A DNA stretch of 62,292 nucleotides. Source: Thermoplasma sp. (GTDB taxonomy: Archaea > Thermoplasmatota > Thermoplasmata > Thermoplasmatales > Thermoplasmataceae). The notes under the pieces are model-generated. The model saw only the letters and a list, made by a program, of their open reading frames with translations, was not told the DNA's origin and made no database searches. Below, piece after piece: positions 17,458-25,691 of the stretch. Numbering within the stretch: the first letter of the stretch is position 1; the number at the start of each line of letters is the position of its first letter. The stretch covers positions 1 through 62,292 of the forward strand of contig NZ_JAGDXM010000030.1 in the NCBI RefSeq assembly GCF_023256435.1, read 5' to 3'. A program made the translations under genes and the position numbers.

Positions 17458-18882
17458 TCATGAAATTCTCTTCCACTCTCCATTCTCTATCCTATAAACG
17501 CCATTTGAGTACTGATTTATTATATTCATTATGCCGTCTCTGAATTCTTCAGGTACCTTTGAGAATGGCTCCCCCTCTCCAGGAATTATGTGAATGCCTT
17601 CCACATGGCTATCTTCCCTTTTTCCATCGAATACGGAGGCTTTTAGATATTCAAGTTCAACCGGATCCAGGCGCATATTGGCCTCAGCGAGATTCTTCTG
17701 CAGGCTCTTGACAGAATCCTCCTTATAGCCAGCTACCATGGGATCTCCGCCTGCATTGAGTATGAACAGAAGAACACCAAGGCATTTGGTGCACCTACCG
17801 CATGGAACGATTTCTTTACCCTCATAATGGCAGAGATGGCATGACCGCTGTATCCTGAGCAGATCTGGGTATCTCTTCACAAGTACCTTTTCGACCAGAG
17901 TGCCGAATATCGGGTATACAGCAGAAAACACTCTCACTGGAATCCCGTTGTCTCTAAGAAGATCGGATACCGCATCGTTGAACTCATTGGTCTGGTCATA
18001 GACACCGTAGTAATGTTTTATTCCTCTGTAGTTTTCCTGATAGATTGGGTCATCGAATTCGTCTCCAAGTGCTATGTTTCCTATCCTGTATTTTAGGACG
18101 TATGGAAGTGTCGAAAACACATATACAGGAAATATGAACATCTGTATAGGGTAGCTGTCTGCCGTCTTCCTTATCGCATTCTGATCAAGCATCCTCATGT
18201 TTCTGTTCATGAATGAATAGAAGCGGTCAACGTTAGACCATACTTTATGCACGTTTCCGTATCTTTCCCTCATGTGATCGTAGGCCACCTTTGCTGTCTT
18301 CCAGTGGCCGCCGGATTCGTTGAAGAATATTGGAAATACATCCGACCCGATCTCATTGAGCATGCCGAATGTGGTGAGGCTCTCCTTGCCACCCGATGAC
18401 ATTACTGCGACCCTCCTCCTGTCCCCTGTGAAATGGAACCCGTCTGTATAGGTCGTCTCGGCATTCACAACCGTATTTCCAGCTGCGTTTTCAGGTGTTA
18501 TCTCATCGTCGCGCGGCAGGTATTCCTTCCTGAAAAATTCATATCTTCTTCTGACTATGCTGTTAACGAACGTCTCTATATTATTTATTCTGACGAATTC
18601 TTTCAGCTGCCTCAGAAAACTTTCTGATACCGGAAAATTAAGCCTTATCTCCCTGGTGAAATATGCATAGTTGACCACAGGCAGCGATGCAATCATCCCA
18701 GCCAATCGTTCGTCCAGGGGAACATCCTCATCGTAATCAAAGTAGAGATCGAAGGAAAGATCATCTGCCGATATCCTTGCCTTTATCCTCCTGTTGGTCA
18801 CGGATTGCAGGCTGACCTCGATGGAATCAAAATGCCTGACTCTCTCATAATAACGCATTGAACCTTCAATGCTGACGCTCAA
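17458..18882 (-). CDS. PP-loop ATPase-like protein with C-terminal cysteine cluster (possible MurL-like epimerase)
   Basis: A 474-residue protein. An N-terminal domain of about 150 residues is followed by a PP-loop, VAVMSSGGKESLTT (SGGKES at about 163-168, where most PP-loop enzymes have SGGxDS), then IFFNESGGHW. A C-terminal cluster of Cys348, Cys351, Cys361, Cys364 and Cys367 (CHLCHYEGKEIVPCGRCTKC) may bind metal. From memory it resembles MurL, an enzyme that inverts L-glutamate on a peptidoglycan precursor, but Thermoplasma has no murein and I hold this loosely. A tRNA or small-molecule adenylating enzyme is the alternative. It is last in a three-gene operon, 27 nt after the DUF1611 gene. 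Confidence 0.65.
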   Translation of the reverse strand: MSVSIEGSMRYYERVRHFDSIEVSLQSVTNRRIKARISADDLSFDLYFDYDEDVPLDERLAGMIASLPVVNYAYFTREIRLNFPVSESFLRQLKEFVRINNIETFVNSIVRRRYEFFRKEYLPRDDEITPENAAGNTVVNAETTYTDGFHFTGDRRRVAVMSSGGKESLTTFGMLNEIGSDVFPIFFNESGGHWKTAKVAYDHMRERYGNVHKVWSNVDRFYSFMNRNMRMLDQNAIRKTADSYPIQMFIFPVYVFSTLPYVLKYRIGNIALGDEFDDPIYQENYRGIKHYYGVYDQTNEFNDAVSDLLRDNGIPVRVFSAVYPIFGTLVEKVLVKRYPDLLRIQRSCHLCHYEGKEIVPCGRCTKCLGVLLFILNAGGDPMVAGYKEDSVKSLQKNLAEANMRLDPVELEYLKASVFDGKREDSHVEGIHIIPGEGEPFSKVPEEFRDGIMNIINQYSNGVYRIENGEWKRIS

Positions 18883-18909
18883 AATATCACCAAAAATTTA
18901 AAAAAATGT

Positions 18910-19944
18910 TCAGATCTTATAGCTGTCTATCTCTCTAGTCACCGAAGATAGCCTCTGCAGCGGGTCAAAGACAGGTATGCCGAATTTTGCCTGAAGCCTT
19001 GACTTCTCTTCCTTTATCATCGATTCATCCATATTTTCGGTGTTGAGAGCTATGGCTATCACGCGCTTGTTGGAAAGAAGCTCCAGTATATTTATGAACT
19101 TCTCCAGCGGTGGGATCTCATAGCCAGGAAAACCGTCGAAATACTTCCTCATGGGCGCATGCTGTAGTATGATCGCGTCCGGCCTGGTGGCGCCTATGAT
19201 CTCGAAGCTTCCAGGATAGGCTGGATGCAGAACGGATCCCTGCCCCTCTATGAACATGTAATCAGGCCTTTCGACATCCCATGCTTCATAGGTTACAGAT
19301 TCAAGGGCACCAGCTACGAAGTCGTTCACTATAGCATCTATGACGACCGTGTACTTGAATCCCTGCATCCATGAGGTCTGTCCAGTACCGATCATTACGC
19401 TCTTCTTGCCTATGGCCTTCATAGCGCGGTTCAGGTATATAGCCGTCGTGCGTTTTCCAATTGCGCTGTCCGTTCCAAGCACAGCTATCTTCTTTGCCTT
19501 GACCTTCTCTATGTTTCCAGTGAAGAAGTATTTCCTCTCCTTGAACAGTTTTCTGACGTCCGTGATCTTTGATCCAGTGCGTTTGGCCAGCTTTGAGAAT
19601 TCAGGATCGTCGCTTATGAAGTCATGAAGACCGCTGACTATGTTCATACCATGGTTTATAGCAGTCTTTATGTATGGGCGGTAGCTGTCCGGAAGAACTC
19701 CACCATCTGATGCGATACCAACTATCAAAGTCTCTGCACCACCCCTTAGACCCTCCTCAACGCCAGAGATTATGGGTATCCCTGCATATCTGTGCATCAG
19801 CACATTGCCGGCATCCTGGCCGGCAAGCCTGGAGTCTATCACCGATAGTATCTTGTAGCGCTTGCTGTATCTCACCAGACCATTTGCTGTCTTTCCGTAT
19901 GTAGTTCCAAAAACACCTTCAGATAGAATTGTTGCATTTTCCAT
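18910..19944 (-). CDS. DUF1611 family P-loop protein (DgcN-like)
   Basis: A 344-residue two-domain protein. The N-terminal Rossmann-like part (TLIVGIASDGGVLP near residue 73) is followed by a C-terminal P-loop domain with VLGTDSAIGKRTTA (residues 155-168), IGTGQTSWMQG, VIDAIVNDFVAGA and FIEGQGSVLHPAYPG, which are the family's conserved blocks. Members are often beside dipeptide epimerases, and a bacterial relative, DgcN, has been reported to N-acetylate D-glutamate. The reaction in Thermoplasma is unknown. Its ATG overlaps the PLP gene's stop by one base (TAATG), so translation is coupled. Confidence 0.85.
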   Translation of the reverse strand: MENATILSEGVFGTTYGKTANGLVRYSKRYKILSVIDSRLAGQDAGNVLMHRYAGIPIISGVEEGLRGGAETLIVGIASDGGVLPDSYRPYIKTAINHGMNIVSGLHDFISDDPEFSKLAKRTGSKITDVRKLFKERKYFFTGNIEKVKAKKIAVLGTDSAIGKRTTAIYLNRAMKAIGKKSVMIGTGQTSWMQGFKYTVVIDAIVNDFVAGALESVTYEAWDVERPDYMFIEGQGSVLHPAYPGSFEIIGATRPDAIILQHAPMRKYFDGFPGYEIPPLEKFINILELLSNKRVIAIALNTENMDESMIKEEKSRLQAKFGIPVFDPLQRLSSVTREIDSYKI

Positions 19945-20894
19945 TATATCTGCCTCCCTGTTATGACAGAGACAACAGTTTCATCAGACTTGATCCTGAT
20001 ATGATTTATCGCTGCGACAGCTGAAGCTGATGCTGGCAGCGGATTCAAACCCTCCACCCTATAGATCAGGTTGGAGTAGTAGATCATCTCCTCATCGCTA
20101 ACGTACATGGCCCTTCCATGCGTCTCCCTTATGGCTTTGAGCGCGTCCTGCCCATCGAAGGACCTGTAGGAAACGAGAGGCTCATTTACAGCCGTCTCTT
20201 TTATTTCATCCGGGTTCAGATCGATGACTCTGCTGTATCCGCGCCTCCATGAATCGACTATCGGATTCCCTCCAGATGTGCTTACGCCAACCATCCTCGG
20301 CAGATGATCGATCACGCCTTCCTCGTACATCCTCCTGAAGCCATGGTAAATGCCGGCCAGTGTGGTACCATTCCCAACAGGAACTATGACATAAGATGGA
20401 ACTCTGAGCAGTGCCTCATAGATCTCGAAGGCTATTGTGGCATACATCATCTTATCTATGGCAGAATTTACAGATCCAGGGCTAGCATCATATAGCCCAT
20501 TGTCCCTTGAGAAATCCCTGACGTAGTCAACGGTTTCCTCATATTTTCCGTCATAGTAGATGATCTCCGCATGTTCAGCCTCCATGAAGTCTGTTCTGTC
20601 ATGAGAATAGGATTTCGGTATACCAATGTAAGATTTCACTCCATACCTGTGAGCAAAATAGGCAATGGACGCACCGTAGTTACCGCAGGTACCAACGGCT
20701 ATTCCATTGTATCCTCCTCTCATGGCATTTATAACATGCGCCTCAGAGATGCGATCTTTCTGAGTTCCTGTTGCGTTTGCTCCTTCGAACTTCAAAAAAA
20801 GGTTGTTCAAATGGAGCTCATTCCCAAGTGCATACGCTTTTATTGTGGGCGTACGCCCCGGGGGTTTTGCCTCAACGTTTAGCAGTTCTTCCAT
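19944..20894 (-). CDS. PLP-dependent lyase/synthase, threonine synthase-like (fold type II)
   Basis: A 316-residue fold-type II PLP enzyme. The PLP lysine is Lys46 in NATGTQKDRISEA. The phosphate-binding loop is GTCGNYGASIAYFA, PVGNGTTLAGIYHGF is the second glycine-rich loop, and SASAVAAI follows near the C-terminus. It is shorter than classical threonine synthase and lacks that enzyme's N-terminal extension and zinc site. It could therefore be a dehydratase, a racemase-type enzyme or a beta-replacement synthase. It is the first gene of an operon with the DUF1611 and PP-loop genes, and its substrate is probably made or used by them. Confidence 0.85.
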   Translation of the reverse strand: MEELLNVEAKPPGRTPTIKAYALGNELHLNNLFLKFEGANATGTQKDRISEAHVINAMRGGYNGIAVGTCGNYGASIAYFAHRYGVKSYIGIPKSYSHDRTDFMEAEHAEIIYYDGKYEETVDYVRDFSRDNGLYDASPGSVNSAIDKMMYATIAFEIYEALLRVPSYVIVPVGNGTTLAGIYHGFRRMYEEGVIDHLPRMVGVSTSGGNPIVDSWRRGYSRVIDLNPDEIKETAVNEPLVSYRSFDGQDALKAIRETHGRAMYVSDEEMIYYSNLIYRVEGLNPLPASASAVAAINHIRIKSDETVVSVITGRQI

Positions 20895-20901
20895 TCCAAT
20901 C

Positions 20902-20977
20902 TACCAGTCTTGAAACTGGTACGACAAGTTAATGCAATACAGTATTAAAATTTTTATCTACGAAGTTCGAAATTTCG
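20902..20977 (-). promoter_or_regulatory. Promoter of the PLP-DUF1611-PP-loop operon with two inverted repeats
   Basis: On the minus strand the AT-rich box AAAAATTTTAATA (about 20943-20956) should place the RNA start near 20920. A perfect 7-bp inverted repeat TACCAGT/ACTGGTA with a 6-nt spacer (20902-20921) sits at that start, 8-27 nt before the ATG. A second palindrome, CGAAATTTCG (20968-20977), lies just upstream of the TATA box. The arrangement suggests regulated expression, by a repressor at the start site or by an RNA hairpin. Confidence 0.5.
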
Positions 20978-21036
20978 CACGCTTCCGGATTCGCCATACA
21001 ATCGATGTCGCAGCGGATCTCTGAATGGATCAGCTA

Positions 21037-21882
21037 TCAGCGATTCTTGTATCTGCTAGCTATAGATCTTATGGGATGACTTCTATATATTGAATTCAGA
21101 TCTTGCATATCTTCGTCTGAAAGGATGAAATCTGCCGATGCAACATTTTCAGCCATATGATCGATACTGCTTGCCTTTGGGATGGGGAAAGCCCCTCTGT
21201 TTATGATCCAGTTTAAGGCGACCTGTGCAGGGCTCCTGTCATATTTTCTGCCAATGGCCTTCAGCCTATCTAATATTGCCTCATTATCGAAGATCTTTCC
21301 ATGCGATAACGGGCTGTATGCGATTATGGCCATGCCGTTCTTTTTGCATAGGTCGTATATACCGTCATCCTCTATCTCTCTGGTGGCAACGTTGTATTCC
21401 AGCTGGTTAGAAACTATTCTGTATTTTGCCATTGCCTTCATAGCTTCCTCGGTCTCCCTGACCGAGAAGTTGCTTATTCCTATGTACCTGATCATGCCCT
21501 CATCAACCAGATGTTCCATTGCGCTCATAGTTTCCTTTATGCTTATGGAGGGGTTGGGCCAGTGGAGCTGGTAAAGATCTATATAATCGGTCTTCAGCTT
21601 CCTCAGGCTTTCCTCGCATGATCTTATGACATCATGGTAGGAGAAATGCGTTGGCCACACCTTTGTGGCGATGAAGAGATCCTCCCTGCTGTATCCTTTT
21701 ATGGCCTCACCAACTATGTCCTCAGTTCCATACATCTCTGCTGTGTCTATGAAGTTTATACCATGATCTATAGCATAACGTATTGATCTTATGTTATCGG
21801 ATCTGGGCCCCTCTAGGGACCATGTTCCCACTCCGATAACCGATACATTCCTCCCTGTTCCGCCGAATTCTGTCATTCGCAT
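21037..21882 (-). CDS. Aldo/keto reductase
   Basis: A monomeric NAD(P)H-dependent reductase of 281 residues with the complete catalytic tetrad: Asp in NFIDTAEMYG, Tyr in the same block, Lys in FIATKVWP and His in YQLHWPNP. GISNFSVRE and the C-terminal IPKASS (NADP phosphate binding) match the family. Substrate is not predictable. In Thermoplasma, sugar aldehydes or ketones of the nonphosphorylative pathway are possible. It lies downstream of nothing on its strand and has its own promoter region. Confidence 0.92.
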   Translation of the reverse strand: MRMTEFGGTGRNVSVIGVGTWSLEGPRSDNIRSIRYAIDHGINFIDTAEMYGTEDIVGEAIKGYSREDLFIATKVWPTHFSYHDVIRSCEESLRKLKTDYIDLYQLHWPNPSISIKETMSAMEHLVDEGMIRYIGISNFSVRETEEAMKAMAKYRIVSNQLEYNVATREIEDDGIYDLCKKNGMAIIAYSPLSHGKIFDNEAILDRLKAIGRKYDRSPAQVALNWIINRGAFPIPKASSIDHMAENVASADFILSDEDMQDLNSIYRSHPIRSIASRYKNR

Positions 21883-22326
21883 ATCATATGCATGAAAAAA
21901 TCGAATTTAAAAGCACCGATAAAGTTTTTCGAAGGAGATCGAAGCAAGATCGGTGTGAACAGATCCTCACTTTTCTGATGGCATTTTCCTGAGTCTGCAG
22001 ACAATGATAAAAAAGCGGATCTGGTCAATGGATCAGCCTCGATATCATACTTTTTTATTGGAAGAGGCCAGCATATTTCGTCGCTGAAGGTGTTGGTTTT
22101 GCGGAAAAATGAGCAAGAAGGCCAGACATTCATGAAAGAGATTCGCTCCCTTTATTGTATCGATAAAGCCAGGGAATGACGTTCCAGAATTCACGTCTGT
22201 GGAGACGCCTTACGTAGTATGTCTAAGTCGAGACTGCATCAGTCACACGTTTTGAATCAGGATAGAGTCCCTTCGAGGATGAGGGTATGTCAGATATTAT
22301 AAATATACGCAACAAATATGATAAGG
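21883..22326. other. Intergenic region with the thiolase promoter
   Basis: About 440 nt between divergent genes. I see no gene here. Near the right end, TATTATAAATATA (about 22294-22306) is centred about 26 nt before the ATG at 22327 and is the likely thiolase promoter. Confidence 0.5.
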
Positions 22327-23499
22327 ATGAGCAGGGTAGGAATCATAGGATACGGCATCAGCAAATTCGGCAAGCGAACGGACGCTTCGATGTACGATCT
22401 AATATGGGAAGCTGGGTCTGAGGCTATCAAATCCAGCGGGGTCGATAAAAAGGACATAGATTATATGGTTGTATCCAACATGGGCATATTCAGCTCCGAG
22501 GAACTGGCTGCAGTTGTGGCAGGTGAGGTTCTCGGAATAAAGAATGCAGGGCTGCATAGGGTGGAGGCCGCATGCGCCAGTGGCAGCTCTGCAATAGCAT
22601 CTGCATACGATGCGATCAGATCAGGTCGTTCAAAGATAGCCATAGCTGTGGGCATAGAGAAGATGAGTGAGGTCGAAAGTGAAACAGCCATAGAGCTTAT
22701 AGGGAGAGCCGGTGACTTCCTCTGGGAATACGAGTTTTTCGGTCTGACATTTCCAGGCTATTATGCACTATATGCCACAGCCTACCTGAACAGATACGGT
22801 GGCAGAGAAGAGGATCTAGCGCTGGTTTCGGTGAAAAATCATCATTACGCGCATCTGAATCCTATTGCCCATTTCAACAACGAAATAAGCGTGGAAGACG
22901 TGATGAAGAGCAGGTACATAGCATCTCCATTGAAGCTCTACGATTCTTCGCCCATAACCGATGGATCCGCAGCAGTGGTGCTTGCATCTGAGGATGTGGC
23001 AAAGCAGTATACCGATACGCCTGTTTGGATAGATGGAATAGGATCAAACCTCGGTACTGCAAACCTGAGCAAAAGGAGCGACTTCCTGCACATAGAAGCA
23101 GCGAGAGAGGCTGCGGCTAAGGCGTACAGGATGGCAAAGATAGATCAGGATAAACCTTACAAGCACCTGGACGGAGCAGACGTACACGACTGCTTCTCCA
23201 TTGCCGAATTGATGGCATACGAAGATCTTGGCTTTGCAGAGAGAGGAAAGGCGCTGGACATGATAAGGAACGATGAGACATACATTGGAGGTAAAATTCC
23301 CGTGAACGTGGACGGAGGTTTGATATCTAAGGGGCATCCCATCGGTGCAACGGGCGTTTCAATGGCGGTAGAAGCATCCAAGCAGCTGCTGAGAAAGGCG
23401 GAGAATGGACGACAGATCGACGTCAGGAACGGCAGGTTTCTGGCGCACAATGTTGGTGGAACCGGTCATTACGCCTATGTGACCATATATTCAATATGA
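22327..23499 (+). CDS. Thiolase-family acetyl-CoA acetyltransferase
   Basis: Condenses or cleaves acyl-CoA units. In archaea this thiolase usually makes acetoacetyl-CoA for the mevalonate pathway. About 390 residues, with the nucleophile in VEAACASGSSAI, the region HDCFSIAELMAYEDLG, the C-terminal GGLISKGHPIGATG and the final HNVGGTGHYAYVTI. A start at 22327 (MSRVGIIGYG) fits the TATA spacing, and the ATG at 22318 is the alternative. It is followed after 10 nt by the DUF35 gene, as in archaea where these proteins form a complex with HMG-CoA synthase, but no HMG-CoA synthase gene is adjacent here. Confidence 0.9.
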   Translation: MSRVGIIGYGISKFGKRTDASMYDLIWEAGSEAIKSSGVDKKDIDYMVVSNMGIFSSEELAAVVAGEVLGIKNAGLHRVEAACASGSSAIASAYDAIRSGRSKIAIAVGIEKMSEVESETAIELIGRAGDFLWEYEFFGLTFPGYYALYATAYLNRYGGREEDLALVSVKNHHYAHLNPIAHFNNEISVEDVMKSRYIASPLKLYDSSPITDGSAAVVLASEDVAKQYTDTPVWIDGIGSNLGTANLSKRSDFLHIEAAREAAAKAYRMAKIDQDKPYKHLDGADVHDCFSIAELMAYEDLGFAERGKALDMIRNDETYIGGKIPVNVDGGLISKGHPIGATGVSMAVEASKQLLRKAENGRQIDVRNGRFLAHNVGGTGHYAYVTIYSI

Positions 23500-23509
23500 G
23501 GTGAAGAAA

Positions 23510-23974
23510 ATGCCGGAATACATAGCAAAGGATGAAAAGAGCAGGAATCCACTGCTGGTGGATATGCGCAGTCTCAACATAAGATACAGAATACCTGTCT
23601 CCAGAATAGAAAAATTTTACGAAAGCCTGGATAGGGGCATCATAATGGGAACAAAGTGCCCTGTTTGTGGTTCAAGGTTCTTTCCGCCTCAGGCATGGTG
23701 TTCTGAATGCGGTTTTTCCGGAGACATGGAATTCTATCCGCTGGATACCCATGGGCATCTGCTTACGTTCACAAGGATATTTGCAAAACCAAAATCGTTT
23801 TCAGGCTTCGGGGATTATACCGTTGGAATAGCTCATCTGGACAGAGAGAACATCAATGTGCTGGCATGGATCGATGACGCCATACAGAAGCCAGAGGTTG
23901 GCATGGAAATATCGATAAAGGTTGAAAAAAGAAAGGAGGATAACGCAACGGTTTACTTCATTTCGAAACCGTGA
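23510..23974 (+). CDS. DUF35 OB-fold protein with zinc ribbon (thiolase partner)
   Basis: A 154-residue protein with a rubredoxin-like zinc ribbon, CPVCGSRFFPPQAWCSECG, and a C-terminal OB fold (GHLLTFTRIF to VEVG-type strands). In methanogens this family bridges acetoacetyl-CoA thiolase and HMG-CoA synthase and binds CoA. The ATG at 23510 is preferred because GAGGTGA stands 6 nt upstream. The GTG at 23501 is inside that ribosome site. It is cotranscribed with the thiolase gene. Confidence 0.9.
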   Translation: MPEYIAKDEKSRNPLLVDMRSLNIRYRIPVSRIEKFYESLDRGIIMGTKCPVCGSRFFPPQAWCSECGFSGDMEFYPLDTHGHLLTFTRIFAKPKSFSGFGDYTVGIAHLDRENINVLAWIDDAIQKPEVGMEISIKVEKRKEDNATVYFISKP

Positions 23975-24472
23975 TCAGTAATCTCTCCTCTTCCTTTTCC
24001 ATTTATCTATCCTGTTTTTCATGGGGTTGATGATCATCATTATTATTCCCAGTGGAAGAAGGGTGAAGGCAGATATCAGAGCAAATATCACCGTTTCAGG
24101 CACTACGGTGAATTCGACGGTTAGATAAACCGTGCGGTTTCCGGCATTCATTATAAGCAGTGACCAGGTCCCGCTCTCATCTGTCACAAGGCTGCCGGTG
24201 GTGTTGAGGGGGTTCTGATGCTGTGCTGTATGGATACCATTTGGCGATACTATATAGGACGCTATTGCGCTGGATACGTTCACGAATGTTATCCTGTAGG
24301 TCAGATAATCGTTAATTCCAGCATATCTCGATATATTCTCTGATTGCTGCGGGTTCAGCGTTACGTTATACACATTCGTGTCTCTCGATATCGATAATAC
24401 AGAAATGGAGAATATTATCAGCGATAATATTATGACTATGGCTCCAACGGTTGAGAGAATTTTCAGGTTCAT
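23975..24472 (-). CDS. Membrane-anchored extracytoplasmic protein of unknown function
   Basis: A 165-residue protein. An N-terminal membrane segment (VGAIVIILSLIIFSISVLS) and a C-terminal one (TVIFALISAFTLLPLGIIMM) flank an outward beta-rich domain of about 90 residues with several N-X-S/T sequons (NVTL, NISR, NVSS, NTTG, NRTV). These suggest N-glycosylation at the cell surface. A basic tail (KWKRKRRDY) should be cytoplasmic. I do not recognise the family. It converges on the DUF35 gene directly after its stop. Confidence 0.7.
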   Translation of the reverse strand: MNLKILSTVGAIVIILSLIIFSISVLSISRDTNVYNVTLNPQQSENISRYAGINDYLTYRITFVNVSSAIASYIVSPNGIHTAQHQNPLNTTGSLVTDESGTWSLLIMNAGNRTVYLTVEFTVVPETVIFALISAFTLLPLGIIMMIINPMKNRIDKWKRKRRDY

Positions 24473-24688
24473 TGATCACCTCATCGATCTTGATCTAGTA
24501 TCTGATCATATGCGTAGAAAAGGTATAACGATTTTGTCTCCTTGTCATTTCTGATAGATGGATCATCGGGCCCCATGAGGTCGTTCGGATGCATGGACAA
24601 TGATTGTCAGCGGGACAGAATATTACAGAAGTTTTTAGACTGGTCAGATTTGGATACCTATTTATACATAATCAAAATGTACACGCAT

Positions 24689-25288
24689 ATGCTGCTTATC
24701 CTCGACGAATATTTCAAGGAACACCCAATTAAGCTGAGGATAATAGACGGCCTCTACAGATCCGGAATCTCCATCAGAGACGGAAGATTTTTCACTAACG
24801 ATGTGGAGATATCTGTAAGCGAAATAGCAAACGCATTTGACGTCAACCGCAAGACAGTTTACGAAACAATAAAGCTTGTTGAATCCAGCGAACCGCTGAA
24901 GAAGGTGATGTCATCAATAAAACCCATGGCCGATATAGCAGATGTGGCGCTGCTTACCGGAAACCAGATAATAACGGCTTATACCAGCCTCGGGCATTTT
25001 CCATATGTTTTCAGGGAGATATTCAGCGCCATATCCAAATACGGATGCTACATAAGAGAGATCTTTTCCAGGAACATAAGCCAGGAGGAGAGCTTCATAA
25101 GGATCATATTTTACAGGCCTATACCGGATAAGATAATAGGCCAGATAAGAAAGATAGATGGTGTGAAATCCCTTGAAGTGAGGGTCAGCACAGACGTTGA
25201 TCAGATCCTGTGCAACAACTGCGACATAAAGATATGCCCCACAAAATTCATATCCGACGTCGAAAAAGAGGAAATTGGAGATCTATGA
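24689..25288 (+). CDS. Predicted HTH/ACT regulator of amino acid metabolism (COG2150-like)
   Basis: An N-terminal helix-turn-helix (DVEISVSEIANAFDVNRKTV) is followed by an ACT-like ligand domain (FREIFSAISKYGCYIREIFS to IDGVKSLEVRV) and a C-terminal cysteine tail (CNNCDIKICP). From memory this layout matches the archaeal COG2150 family, in which an amino acid probably binds the ACT domain. I place the start at 24689 (MLLILDEYFKEHP) because the box CTATTTATAC lies about 26 nt upstream and relatives begin there. Longer starts at 24677, 24575 or a TTG at 24542 are possible. The product is 199 residues. Targets are unknown. Confidence 0.7.
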   Translation: MLLILDEYFKEHPIKLRIIDGLYRSGISIRDGRFFTNDVEISVSEIANAFDVNRKTVYETIKLVESSEPLKKVMSSIKPMADIADVALLTGNQIITAYTSLGHFPYVFREIFSAISKYGCYIREIFSRNISQEESFIRIIFYRPIPDKIIGQIRKIDGVKSLEVRVSTDVDQILCNNCDIKICPTKFISDVEKEEIGDL

Positions 25289-25318
25289 AATGATCCCCAG
25301 ATCAGATGAAAATTCTGC

Positions 25319-25603
25319 TCAGTCTCCAAGCTCCTTTATGGGTTTGTTGGAGTAGAGTATCTCGTGCAGTTCCCTGTCCAGAGCAGGATCGTGCCTCCTG
25401 ATCCATTCCAGCAGTAGCACGGCATGTTCCTTCTCATCATCCCTGTTGTGCTCCATTATGTGCTTGAGATCCGCATCCTTTGTGGCATCTGCACGCTCGT
25501 CATAGAACATCATGGCTTCAATCTCCTCTATCAGGGACTGCCTGGCTCTGCTCAGATCCTTTATCTTTTCGGAAAGATCCTCCGAAACTTCATATCTTGG
25601 CAT
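25319..25603 (-). CDS. Encapsulated-ferritin-like (EncFtn family) protein
   Basis: A 94-residue two-helix protein. Its core, SLIEEIEAMMFYDERADAT then HNRDDEKEHAVLLLEWIRR, follows bacterial encapsulated ferritins almost motif by motif. The ferroxidase ligands Glu27, Glu57 and His60 and the tyrosine Tyr34 are present. The usual tryptophan beside that tyrosine is phenylalanine here (Phe33). EncFtn forms annular decamers that oxidise Fe(II) and normally works inside an encapsulin shell. No shell gene is nearby, and the C-terminus (NKPIKELGD) does not look like a cargo tag. A GTATTTATG box about 26 nt upstream supports the start. Confidence 0.85.
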   Translation of the reverse strand: MPRYEVSEDLSEKIKDLSRARQSLIEEIEAMMFYDERADATKDADLKHIMEHNRDDEKEHAVLLLEWIRRHDPALDRELHEILYSNKPIKELGD

Positions 25604-25691
25604 ATTTTGCTAACGCTTGATAGCATAAATACATGGTGTTAATACCTCGATAACATGGCTTCGGATCTTTCGTATACATTTCGCCGGCATT

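Noticed and set aside
24542-24688. TTG-started N-terminal extension of the ACT regulator
   Set aside because: The TATA box for the gene lies inside this extension, and relatives start at the position I chose.
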